Assembly: GCF_002209555.1 (NCBI RefSeq)
Contig: NZ_NJIF01000001.1
Location: forward strand, 310,001-374,000
DNA from: Achromobacter insolitus
GTDB taxonomy: Bacteria > Pseudomonadota > Gammaproteobacteria > Burkholderiales > Burkholderiaceae_B
Reading direction: 5' to 3'
Length of the DNA stretch: 64,000 nt
Shown here: positions 47,320-56,004 of the stretch, piece by piece
Layout of the letters: every line of letters starts with the position of its first letter
Position numbering within the stretch: position 1 is the stretch's first letter
Notes under the pieces: model-generated
The model's input: only the letters and a program-made list of their open reading frames with translations
What the model was told of the DNA's origin: nothing
The model's database searches: none
Translations under genes and position numbers: made by a program

Positions 47320-48024
47320 ATGAATGCGAATACGCAAGCAAGAACCGCGGTCATCACGGGCGGCGCCAGCGGCATCGGCCAGGAATGCGCGCGGCAACTG
47401 CGCGCCGAGGGGTGGCGGGTCATCGTGTGGGATCGGAGCGCCGCGGACGGCGGCGTGGCCGTCGATGTTTCCGACTACGCCAGCGTTGCCCGCGCAGCCG
47501 CGCAGCTGGACGGCGTCGATCTGCTGATCAACGCCGCCGGGATAGCTGGCGGCCGCGCCCCCGTCGCGGACAAGGACCCGGCGGAATGGGCCCAGGTCCT
47601 GGCGGTGAACCTCAACGGCACCTTCCATTGTGCGCACGCCCTGTACCCCGGCCTGCGTGCCCGCGGCGGCGTCATCGTCAACATCGCTTCGGTCGCCGGC
47701 ATGGTCATGATGAAAGGCCGCGCCCATTACGCGGTATCGAAAGCCGGCGTGGCGACGCTGACGCGCTCGCTCGCCAACGAATGGGCCGAGGACGGCATCC
47801 GCGTCATCGCGGTCGCGCCCGGCTACGTCAAGACGCCGTTGATCCAGCATTCCATCGATGCCGGGGAACTGGACGAGGCGCGGCTGGCGGCCATGCACCC
47901 CATGAATCGCCTTGCCACCACCCAGGAAATCGCGGCATCCATCATTGCGCTGACCAAGCCGCCGTTCCTGTTCATGACAGGTTCCGTCGTCACCATCGAT
48001 GGAGGCCTGACGCTGGGCAAATAA
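47320..48024 (+). CDS. Short-chain dehydrogenase/reductase
   Basis: The 234-residue SDR has ITGGASGIGQE, NAAGIAG, the catalytic Ser in NIASVAG and YAVSK, and the C-terminal FMTGSVVTIDGGLTLGK. It probably oxidises an alcohol or dihydrodiol made in the same pathway. GGGAG lies upstream. It ends the LysR-controlled run monooxygenase-MFS-SDR. Confidence 0.87.
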   Translation: MNANTQARTAVITGGASGIGQECARQLRAEGWRVIVWDRSAADGGVAVDVSDYASVARAAAQLDGVDLLINAAGIAGGRAPVADKDPAEWAQVLAVNLNGTFHCAHALYPGLRARGGVIVNIASVAGMVMMKGRAHYAVSKAGVATLTRSLANEWAEDGIRVIAVAPGYVKTPLIQHSIDAGELDEARLAAMHPMNRLATTQEIAASIIALTKPPFLFMTGSVVTIDGGLTLGK

Positions 48025-48170
48025 TCCCGGACATCGCGCGACAGCAACAGTTTGTCCCTAAATTCCGTCCTAATCTGCCCCCAATGAAATAAACTGTCAC
48101 ATATTACGAAAACTTTCAATCCATAATCTACGCAAGAAAATGCCACCGGCGTAGGGGGCCCGCTCTTGTG

Positions 48171-49325
48171 ATGAAAGTCCTTTCGATATTCGGGACCCGT
48201 CCCGAAGCAATCAAGATGGCGCCGCTGGTGTCCGCCCTGCAAGGCGAGCCCCAGATCCAGAGTGTCGTCTGCGTGACGGGCCAGCATCGCGAGATGCTGG
48301 ACCAGGTAATGGCGCTGTTCGATCTGCGGGCGCAGCATGACCTGGACATCATGGTGCCCAACCAGACGCTCAACGGCCTGTACGCGCGCTTGATCAGCCG
48401 GGTGGACAGCGTGCTGGAAGCGGAACAGCCCGACTGCGTGCTCGTCCATGGCGACACCAGCACCGCATCGGCCTGCGCGCTGGCCTCGTTCCATCGCCGC
48501 GCGCGCATCGGCCACGTCGAAGCAGGCCTGCGCACCGGCGACCTGGCCAAGCCCTTCCCCGAGGAAATGAACCGCCGCGTGGTCGATGCGGTGGGCGACT
48601 GGCTGTTCGCGCCCACGGCGCAATCGCGCGGCAACCTGCTGCGTGAAAACCTGGCGGGCCGCATCACGGTCACCGGCAATACCGTGATCGACGCGCTGGC
48701 CATGACGTGCGCCAAGCTCGCTCCGGAAGGCGCGCTTGCACAGCAGCTGGCGGCGCGTTACGGCTGGCTGGATCCGCAGCGCCGGCTGCTGCTGGTCACC
48801 GGGCACCGGCGCGAGAGCTTCGGCGACGGTTTCCGCAACATCTGCGCCGCCCTGGCAGAACTGGCGCGGCGCGAGGATCTGCAGATCGTCTATCCCGTGC
48901 ACTTGAATCCACAGGTGCGCAACGTGGTGATGACGCAGCTGGATGGCTTGTCGCGCGTGCACCTGATAGCCCCGCTGGATTACCTGGACTTCGTCTGGTT
49001 CATGCAACGCGCCTATCTGATCCTGACCGACTCCGGCGGCGTACAGGAAGAAGCGCCCTACCTGGGCAAGCCAGTGCTGGTGATGCGCGACGTCACGGAG
49101 CGCCCGGAAGCCGTGCAAGCCGGCACTGTAACGCTGGTGGGCACGGATACCGGGCGCATCCTCGCGGAAGTGAACCGGCTGCTCGACAACCCGGATCTCC
49201 ATGCCTCGTTCTCCCGCCGTATCAATCCGTATGGCGACGGCCACGCCAGCCAGCGCATCGTGGATGCGCTCTGCGGCCGTGCGGTATCCGAATTTTCATT
49301 GCCAGGACCGGCCGCGGCCCGTTAA
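48171..49325 (+). CDS. wecB: UDP-N-acetylglucosamine 2-epimerase (non-hydrolysing)
   Basis: The 384-residue GT-B-fold protein begins MKVLSIFGTRPEAIKMAPLV and carries VHGDTSTASACAL, GHVEAGLRTGD, PFPEEMNRR, and the late TDSGGVQEEAPYLGKPVLVMR, all hallmarks of WecB. It makes UDP-ManNAc. No wecC-like dehydrogenase or O-antigen genes are near; instead it leads the BcsB-like/nfrB/nfrA run, which suggests that UDP-ManNAc is the donor for that polymer. An AT-rich 146-bp stretch upstream probably holds the promoter. Confidence 0.93.
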   Translation: MKVLSIFGTRPEAIKMAPLVSALQGEPQIQSVVCVTGQHREMLDQVMALFDLRAQHDLDIMVPNQTLNGLYARLISRVDSVLEAEQPDCVLVHGDTSTASACALASFHRRARIGHVEAGLRTGDLAKPFPEEMNRRVVDAVGDWLFAPTAQSRGNLLRENLAGRITVTGNTVIDALAMTCAKLAPEGALAQQLAARYGWLDPQRRLLLVTGHRRESFGDGFRNICAALAELARREDLQIVYPVHLNPQVRNVVMTQLDGLSRVHLIAPLDYLDFVWFMQRAYLILTDSGGVQEEAPYLGKPVLVMRDVTERPEAVQAGTVTLVGTDTGRILAEVNRLLDNPDLHASFSRRINPYGDGHASQRIVDALCGRAVSEFSLPGPAAAR

Positions 49326-49359
49326 TGGCCGCCCTACGTATCCCATCTCCGGAGCCCTC

Positions 49360-51573
49360 ATGCCCAAAGCCCCGCATTTGCACGCAACCCGCACCCTGCG
49401 CCGCGCCTTGATCGCCGCGGGGTTGCTGCTCCCGCTGGGAGCGCTGGCCAGTCCTGCGGGCGATGCCTTGCGGCGCTTGGGGGGCGACGATTGGGTCACG
49501 CGAGACACCAGCCTGGAAGACCTGGGCATCCGCGAGCCCGTGGTGCTGAGCGACAGCGATGCGCGCCAGGAGTTCTACCTGCCCGTGCCCCGCGGCGTGC
49601 CGATAGCCGACGCCACGCTGGACTTCGATGCGCGGTACATCAAGGGCGAGCCAGGCCGCGCCAGCATGGTGCTGTGGGTGGACGGCGTGCCCCAGACCGC
49701 GCAACGCGTCGCCGACGGCGAAGGTTCCGCCACGCGCAAGCTCAACGTGGAACCGCGCGTGCGCGACACCGGCTTCGTGCGCCTGGCCGTGGACTGGCAA
49801 TCGGAGGTTGCGCAGCGCCAGTGCGAGAGCAACCGCGCCACGGCAAACGCCTTGATGGTTTCGCCGCGGACGCGCCTGAGCTATCGCTACGCGCCCTCGT
49901 CCATCGGCAGCCTGGACGAGGCCTGGAGCATACTGCCGGGCAAAGCCGTGCTGATGGTGGCGGGCACAAAGCTCGACCAACAGGCGTTCGACAGCGCCTG
50001 GCGCATGGGCGTGGCGCTCGAACGCAGCGGCAAGCGCGTCACGGTGCGGGCCTTCCCCTCGGTGGGAGACGAGATCGACACGCGGGGCCTGCAGGCCCCG
50101 AACGGACTCGGCCAGGTGCCCGCATTTGCGGCCCTGGTGGGCAATGACAAGCACAAACTGGCCAGCCCCGCCGAGATCGGCGCGTTGCTGGTCATGGGCG
50201 CGCCCGCCGTCAGCGGCGACGTGGTCATCGCGGATGCCGCGCTGCGCGCCCGGTACAACGAGGCGCTGGACGCCTTGCAGGCTCAGTTGGCGCAGGACGC
50301 CGATGCTGCCGAGGCCTTCAAGGCATGGCGCCAGCGGCGCATGCCTTTGGCCGGCCAGGACCTGCAGCCCAAGGAAATCCGCCTGTCGCCGCTGGGCCGG
50401 CAGGCGGTGATCGCGGTCGCCGCCGACGCCGGCGCACAGGGCGCGGGCGCCTTCGACACCGCCTGGCGCCGCATCCTCGTCACCCGTCAGGCGCAGGTCA
50501 AGGCGGCCGAACCGCCGCAGTCGCTTGGCCAGGACGGCATGCGCCTGACGACGCTGGGGGGATCATCCGCCAGCTTCGACGTCGTCGCGCGCGGCGACTG
50601 GAACGCGACATTTCCGCTGGCCGCCGTCTCCGCGGACGGCAGCATGCCCGACGAGCTGGTCATGGACCTGGCCGCCGCGCCCGGCGCCTCCGCCACCCGG
50701 CCCGTCGCCTCGGTGTTCTGGAACGGCATCCTGCTGGCCGCCAAGCAGATGGACGCGGACGGCCATCCCGAGCGCGTGACGGCGCGCGTGCCCGGCTACG
50801 TCCTGGGCTCGACCAACGCGGTGCGCGTCACCTTCCAGCGCCAGCCGGTATCGGTGGACTGCAACGAAATCCCGCAGGGCTATCCCGTCAACGTGCTGCC
50901 CACGAGCTACGTGAAGCCTGGCCGCGCGCAGCCGGACGGCACCTTCGTGGGGCTGTTGCCGCTGCTTGCCGGCAGCCCCCAACTGCTCGTCCCCGACACC
51001 TATCTGGCGGATGCGCCGGCCAGCATCCAGCGCGTGATCGGGATCGCCGCGGCCAGCGGGCTGTCGGCCACGCGCGCGACGCTGTCGCTGACGCCGGCAG
51101 GCCAGGCGGCCAAGCCCGGCGGGCCTTTCGTGGCGATGGAAGTGGCGCTGGACGGCGCCAAGCCACTCGTCAAGGTTACGGATCGCAAGCAACTGACCGT
51201 GGACGGCAAGAGCGCGCCCTGGCTGGACGTTTCCGGGCTGGACAACCTGAGCACGGCCGAGGTCGTCCGGGCGGGCGGCCAGGACGGCCTGCTGTGGCAC
51301 ACGCTGGGCCAGCGCCCGGCAATCCCGCAAGCGCCCTTCGTGCTGAACCGCGGCAACATCGCCATCATCGGCGCGGCGGGCCCGTTGGCCTGGATCGACA
51401 GCGCCAACCCCGGGGCCGGCCAGCCTCCGGGCGCGGGCGCCAGCGCCTTCTTCGAATGGCGCCGCTATCTGTCATGGAGCGTGCCGGCCCTGAGCGTCGG
51501 CCTGCTGGTGCTGCTCCTGATCCTGATCGCCGCGTTGCGCATCACCCGCAGGAAGAACAAGGAAAGCAAGTAA
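49360..51573 (+). CDS. BcsB-like periplasmic polysaccharide co-polymerase subunit
   Basis: The 737-residue protein has a signal peptide (about residues 1-31), a large periplasmic part, one C-terminal membrane helix (about 706-729) and a short basic cytoplasmic end (RRKNKESK). This matches BcsB, the cellulose synthase partner that anchors and guides the exiting chain. Blocks such as FYLPVPRGVPIADATLDFDARY and the FGVEWNG-like VASVFWNGILL fit the family only loosely. GGAG lies five bases before the ATG. It sits between wecB and the NfrB-like synthase, in a place where E. coli has no BcsB. Confidence 0.78.
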   Translation: MPKAPHLHATRTLRRALIAAGLLLPLGALASPAGDALRRLGGDDWVTRDTSLEDLGIREPVVLSDSDARQEFYLPVPRGVPIADATLDFDARYIKGEPGRASMVLWVDGVPQTAQRVADGEGSATRKLNVEPRVRDTGFVRLAVDWQSEVAQRQCESNRATANALMVSPRTRLSYRYAPSSIGSLDEAWSILPGKAVLMVAGTKLDQQAFDSAWRMGVALERSGKRVTVRAFPSVGDEIDTRGLQAPNGLGQVPAFAALVGNDKHKLASPAEIGALLVMGAPAVSGDVVIADAALRARYNEALDALQAQLAQDADAAEAFKAWRQRRMPLAGQDLQPKEIRLSPLGRQAVIAVAADAGAQGAGAFDTAWRRILVTRQAQVKAAEPPQSLGQDGMRLTTLGGSSASFDVVARGDWNATFPLAAVSADGSMPDELVMDLAAAPGASATRPVASVFWNGILLAAKQMDADGHPERVTARVPGYVLGSTNAVRVTFQRQPVSVDCNEIPQGYPVNVLPTSYVKPGRAQPDGTFVGLLPLLAGSPQLLVPDTYLADAPASIQRVIGIAAASGLSATRATLSLTPAGQAAKPGGPFVAMEVALDGAKPLVKVTDRKQLTVDGKSAPWLDVSGLDNLSTAEVVRAGGQDGLLWHTLGQRPAIPQAPFVLNRGNIAIIGAAGPLAWIDSANPGAGQPPGAGASAFFEWRRYLSWSVPALSVGLLVLLLILIAALRITRRKNKESK

Positions 51574-51591
51574 CCCGGAGGCGCTGGCGCC

Positions 51592-53295
51592 ATGTCCTCG
51601 CTTTACTGGCCCTACCTCATCGCCGACTACTACCGCGGACTGGAGATCGTGACGGCGGTGGTCGGCGTCATCATCCTGCTGTCCAGCCTGGACGACTTGT
51701 TCATCGATGGCTGGTTCTGGCTGCGCGAACTGCGCCGCGGGCTGACCGTCAAGCGCCAGTATGCGGCGCTGACCGCGGAGCAACTGCGCGCCAAGCCGGA
51801 ACAGCCGCTGGCAATCATGGTGCCGGCGTGGCTGGAGTACGACGTGATCGCGCCCATGCTCGAGAACATGGTGTCCACGCTGGAATACAAGAACTACATG
51901 ATCTTCGCGGGCACTTACCAGAACGACGAGCGCACGATCAAAGAGGTGGAGCGCATGCGGCGGCGCTACCGCCAATTGATACGCGTGGAAGTCCCGCATG
52001 ACGGGCCGACCTGCAAGGCCGACTGCCTGAACTGGATCGTGCAGGCCATCTTTGCGCAGGACACCCGGCAGCCCGTGCCCTTCGCGGGCGTGATCCTGCA
52101 CGACAGCGAAGACGTGCTGCACCCGCTGGAACTGAAGTACTACAACTACCTGCTGCCGCGCATCGACTTCATCCAGTTGCCGGTGACCTCGCTTGAGCGG
52201 GAATGGCACGAATTGGTTGCCGGCACCTACATGGATGAGTTCGCGGAATGGCACACCAAAGATCTGGTGGTGCGCGAGAGCCTGTCCAAGATGGTGCCGT
52301 CCGCCGGCGTGGGCACCTGCTTCTCGCGCCACGCGCTGCAGGAGCTGGCGGCAGAAACGAACAACCAGCCCTTCAATACGGATACCTTGACCGAAGACTA
52401 TGACATCGGCGCGCGCCTGGCCCAGCGCGGCATGCGCCAGATCTTCGGCAAGTTCGAGGTCGAGTACGTGACCCGCCGCCGCTCCTGGTTCGGCCTGGGG
52501 CGGGAAAAAATCTCCACCATCAAGATGCCGCTGGGCGTGCGCGAATATTTTCCCAACACCTTCCGCACGGCGTACCGGCAGAAGGCCCGCTGGACGCTGG
52601 GCATCGGCCTGCAAGGCTGGCAGCAGGTGGGATGGACGGGATCGCTGGCCACCAAGTATCTATTGTTCCGCGACCGCAAGGGCCTGTTCACTTCGTTCAT
52701 CGCGATACTGGCCTATCTGCTGCTGGCCAACTTTTTCCTCTTCTACCTGGCTGACCGCTTCGGCTGGTGGAAGGTCTACTACCCTTCCTACTTCCGCCCC
52801 GGCGGCTGGCTGGTGACGCTGATGTGGCTGAACGCGGGCGCCCTGTTGCTGCGCGTGGTGCAACGCGCTTATTTCGTCGGCCGCATGTATGGCTGGGAAC
52901 ATGCCCTGCTCTCCATGCCCCGCATGATCGTGGGCAACTTCATCAATGCCATGGCGGCGGCGCGGGCGTGGCGCCTGTTCATCGTCCACCTCGTCACCGG
53001 CAAGCGGCTGGCCTGGGACAAGACCATGCATGACTTCCCTTCCACCGACCAATTGGCGCAGCAGCGCCAGCGCCTGGGCGACCTGCTGCTGTCCTGGCAG
53101 GCGATCGACCACCAGATGCTGGAACAGGCGCTGGAGATCCAGGCGCGCGAGAAGCGGCCGCTCGGCGAAATCCTGATGGAGCACGGCTGGCTCGACGAGA
53201 AAACGCTGCACGAAGCCCTGTCATTCCAGCAAGGCGCCCCGACGCAAACCGAGCCCCCCGCGGATCCGCTATCGCACAGGCCCACTTCTCCATGA
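51592..53295 (+). CDS. nfrB: NfrB-like membrane glycosyltransferase with C-terminal MshEN domain
   Basis: The 567-residue protein has an N-terminal helix (LEIVTAVVGVIILLSSLDDLFID), a GT2 domain with DSEDVLHP (metal-binding acidic motif), TEDYDIGARLAQRG, and QKARWTLGIGLQGW (acceptor-site R/QxxRW), then several membrane helices. Residues 494-517 and 523-546 are two 24-residue MshEN motifs separated by exactly five residues (AREKR), a complete c-di-GMP-binding unit. E. coli NfrB has this architecture and makes the phage N4 receptor glycan. GGAGG precedes the ATG, and the stop overlaps the next start. Confidence 0.9.
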   Translation: MSSLYWPYLIADYYRGLEIVTAVVGVIILLSSLDDLFIDGWFWLRELRRGLTVKRQYAALTAEQLRAKPEQPLAIMVPAWLEYDVIAPMLENMVSTLEYKNYMIFAGTYQNDERTIKEVERMRRRYRQLIRVEVPHDGPTCKADCLNWIVQAIFAQDTRQPVPFAGVILHDSEDVLHPLELKYYNYLLPRIDFIQLPVTSLEREWHELVAGTYMDEFAEWHTKDLVVRESLSKMVPSAGVGTCFSRHALQELAAETNNQPFNTDTLTEDYDIGARLAQRGMRQIFGKFEVEYVTRRRSWFGLGREKISTIKMPLGVREYFPNTFRTAYRQKARWTLGIGLQGWQQVGWTGSLATKYLLFRDRKGLFTSFIAILAYLLLANFFLFYLADRFGWWKVYYPSYFRPGGWLVTLMWLNAGALLLRVVQRAYFVGRMYGWEHALLSMPRMIVGNFINAMAAARAWRLFIVHLVTGKRLAWDKTMHDFPSTDQLAQQRQRLGDLLLSWQAIDHQMLEQALEIQAREKRPLGEILMEHGWLDEKTLHEALSFQQGAPTQTEPPADPLSHRPTSP

Positions 53296-55616
53296 CCGTC
53301 ATTTCCCGTTCGCTGGCTTTTTCCGCCTTGCTGCTGTGCGCGGCGGCGGCGCCCGAAGCTGCCGGGCAAGCCGCGGCTGCCGCCGAGCGCCCCCTTGAAG
53401 GCGACGCCTACCAATTAGCCGACCAGGCCTACAAGCAATACGATGCGGGCCACTACGAAACCGCCCAAATCATGGCGGAGAACGCCATCCGCCTGCGGCC
53501 GGACGTGGCCCGCCTGCGGTTGCTGCTGGTATACACCCTGGAAAAACAGGGCAAGCGGCAGGAGGCCGTGCGCGCCGCGGACGCGGCGATAGCCGCAGGA
53601 TTGGACACGGCCGAGCTGCGCCAGGCAAAGGCCAATCTGCAACGCCCGACAGCCGTGGCCGTCCCCGCCGCCCCGCCGCCTCCGCAAACGCCCACGCAAA
53701 CGTCCGCCGCGCAAACACCCGCGACGCCTCGCAAGCCCGCGCCGCAGACTCCATATCAACGGGCATATCCCGTAGCGGCGCGCGCCTATGCGGACTATGC
53801 GCGCCAGGATTACGCCGCAGCAGCCGCGGGCGCCGAGCGCGCCTTCCGCGCTGTCCCCAGGCAAGGCGAATGGGCCTTGCTGTGGGTCGAATCGCTGGGC
53901 GCGCAGCAACGCTATCTGGACGCCAGCCAGGCCGTCGACACGGCGCTGGCGCTGGGCGCGCCTAACAAGGCCGCGCTGCAGGCCAGGCAACAGGCGTTCG
54001 AACGCCAGCTCGCGGCAAACCAGGCGCCGGCCGCGCCCGCTCCGGGCAGCGCCGCCGCTGCGGGCGCCTATGCAGCCTACGACAAAGGCGCCTACCAGGA
54101 AGCCATCGTGCTCGCCCGCCAGGCGGTGGCCGAGGCGCCGGACAACGAGAGCTACGCCCAACTCCTGACGACCACGCTGGCCGCAGGCACTACCGCGCAA
54201 GTCGCTGAAGCACAAGCCCGGCTCAGCGACGCAATCGCCCGCCAGCCGGACTCGGCCCAGTTGCTTGCGCAACGCGGTTATGCGCGCCAGCGCCTGGGCC
54301 AGCCCGCGGGCGCGGCGTCCGACTTCGCGGCCGCGCGCGCAACCGGCCAGGCGCCGCCCCGCCTGATCCTGGACCAGGCCTATGCGCAATCCGCGATGGG
54401 CGACAATCGCGCCGCCACGGACTCGCTCAAGCAGGCCATCGACATGGACGACGCGGGCCAACTGGGCCTGACGCCGCTTGAGCGCTACAACACGCGCAGC
54501 GCGGTCGGCGCCCTGTCACGCGAATGGGGCGGCTCCTTCTCCGCTTCCTATCGCGGCGCGAGGCCGGCCAGTTCCAGCCTGGGCGGAGCCGCCATCAACA
54601 CGCCGGGCGACGTCATCTTCAGCACCGCGGAGATCTTCTGGCGCCCGCCCCAACTGAACAACCGCTGGGGCATGCTCGAGGCCTACGCGCGCAGTTCCAA
54701 CACGCTGTACGACAGCGGCAGCACGTATGAGTCGCGCCGCAACGTGGATCCCTGCACTGGAGAAAGCACGCCGGACGAACGCTCCAACGAAGAACGCTTC
54801 CGCAACAACAGTACGGCGTCCGGCATTCCCAGCACCATCGGTGCTCTGGGCCTGCGCTATCTGCTGGCCGATACCGGCGTGACCTTCGGCATAGAACGGC
54901 GCTTCTTCCTGGGGTCCGCCACCCGCCAAGGCTATGCCTATCCCGAATCCAGCGCCGTGCAGTGCGCGGCCCAGCAGGCCTTTCACAACGCGTATCCCAA
55001 TCTGCAGGACCAGAGCGCCGTGGCGCGCTACAAACTCAATGGCAATGCCGGCGGCTGGATGTCCTACGTGACTTACGGCTATTACCAGGGCCGCGAACTG
55101 CGCGTGGACGTGCCGAGCTGGCTCACCATCGAAGGTTATGCCCAGGCCGGCTACGCCTGGGATGACAACAGCGCCCGCTATACGGCCTACTCGGTGGACT
55201 CCAAAGGCCAACGCCAGCAGGAACTGGGCAGCTCGTCGGGCCGCCTCAAGCGCGACCAGGCTTTCCTGTCCGGCGAACTACGCGTGGGCCGCAGCTTCCG
55301 CGCCACCAGCATCAGCGACAAGCTGGTCCTGTTTCCGTATGCCGTCATTGGCGCCGACTGGCTGTGGCAGAAAAGCGTGGCCAAGCTCGACGACCTGGCT
55401 GGTTACGGCAGCCAGTCCGTGGTCCTGTCCGACCATGATTCCTCATGGTCGCTGGGGGTGGGGCCGGGATTCAACGTGCGCTATTGGTTCCGCGAGGACC
55501 ACTACAACGCGCCGCGCTCCTATCTGGACTTCGGCGTCCAGTACCGGGCCAGCCTGGGCGGGGGTGAAAGCGACCGCGCCAAGGGCTGGTTCATGAATAT
55601 GACGCTGTCGTATTAA
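53292..55616 (+). CDS. nfrA: NfrA-like TPR/outer-membrane barrel export protein
   Basis: The 774-residue precursor has a signal peptide, tetratricopeptide repeats through about residue 400 interrupted by a proline/alanine linker, and a C-terminal domain resembling the NfrA barrel, ending in WFMNMTLSY with a terminal aromatic as in outer membrane proteins. SFSASYRGARPASSS and the long ENRWGMLEAYARSSNTLYDSG-like block begin the C-terminal part. It would export the polymer made by the NfrB-like synthase, and in E. coli is the N4 adsorption protein. Its ATG overlaps the nfrB stop. Confidence 0.87.
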   Translation: MTVISRSLAFSALLLCAAAAPEAAGQAAAAAERPLEGDAYQLADQAYKQYDAGHYETAQIMAENAIRLRPDVARLRLLLVYTLEKQGKRQEAVRAADAAIAAGLDTAELRQAKANLQRPTAVAVPAAPPPPQTPTQTSAAQTPATPRKPAPQTPYQRAYPVAARAYADYARQDYAAAAAGAERAFRAVPRQGEWALLWVESLGAQQRYLDASQAVDTALALGAPNKAALQARQQAFERQLAANQAPAAPAPGSAAAAGAYAAYDKGAYQEAIVLARQAVAEAPDNESYAQLLTTTLAAGTTAQVAEAQARLSDAIARQPDSAQLLAQRGYARQRLGQPAGAASDFAAARATGQAPPRLILDQAYAQSAMGDNRAATDSLKQAIDMDDAGQLGLTPLERYNTRSAVGALSREWGGSFSASYRGARPASSSLGGAAINTPGDVIFSTAEIFWRPPQLNNRWGMLEAYARSSNTLYDSGSTYESRRNVDPCTGESTPDERSNEERFRNNSTASGIPSTIGALGLRYLLADTGVTFGIERRFFLGSATRQGYAYPESSAVQCAAQQAFHNAYPNLQDQSAVARYKLNGNAGGWMSYVTYGYYQGRELRVDVPSWLTIEGYAQAGYAWDDNSARYTAYSVDSKGQRQQELGSSSGRLKRDQAFLSGELRVGRSFRATSISDKLVLFPYAVIGADWLWQKSVAKLDDLAGYGSQSVVLSDHDSSWSLGVGPGFNVRYWFREDHYNAPRSYLDFGVQYRASLGGGESDRAKGWFMNMTLSY

Positions 55617-56004
55617 GGCGTCGCGAGCTTGCCGGATACGCCGGCGGTCAGGGCGACCATCGATGCCGAGTGGCTGAGACTAAATATTTAGAAACAGATA
55701 TAGCCAAGGCTTGGTAGCTGTCAGGGCTTACCCGCACATTTCATCAAATTGTTTCATCGTTCTGACGAGGCTCCGAGGGCGGCAGCCGGCCTCGTCCCTG
55801 GTCCGGTCTGCGGACATGTCTCCCCATGAATCCGAGGGAATTAACCGGATCGCTTCTTGCCAATAGGGTGTGAAGAATATCGAACACTCGGCAATAAAAC
55901 GACATAAACAACAACCCAAAAGAATATTGTTTACTCGGTCTTGAAAAATATATCAAATAGCGTCAACTGATTCCAAATGTAAGAAAATCGCCGTCCGAGT
56001 GCCC
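55617..56004. other. AT-rich regulatory region between nfrA and tpsB
   Basis: About 390 bp without a convincing gene and much richer in A/T than its surroundings. It contains two direct TTTCATC heptamers (55739-55745, 55752-55758) and a possible promoter, TTGTTT (55927-55932) with TATATC (55949-55954), about 50 bases before the tpsB start. No strong terminator was seen after nfrA. Confidence 0.5.

Noticed and set aside
55728-55956. Two short leftward open frames in the AT-rich gap
   Set aside because: They overlap each other in different frames, lack ribosome sites, and have no recognisable protein features.
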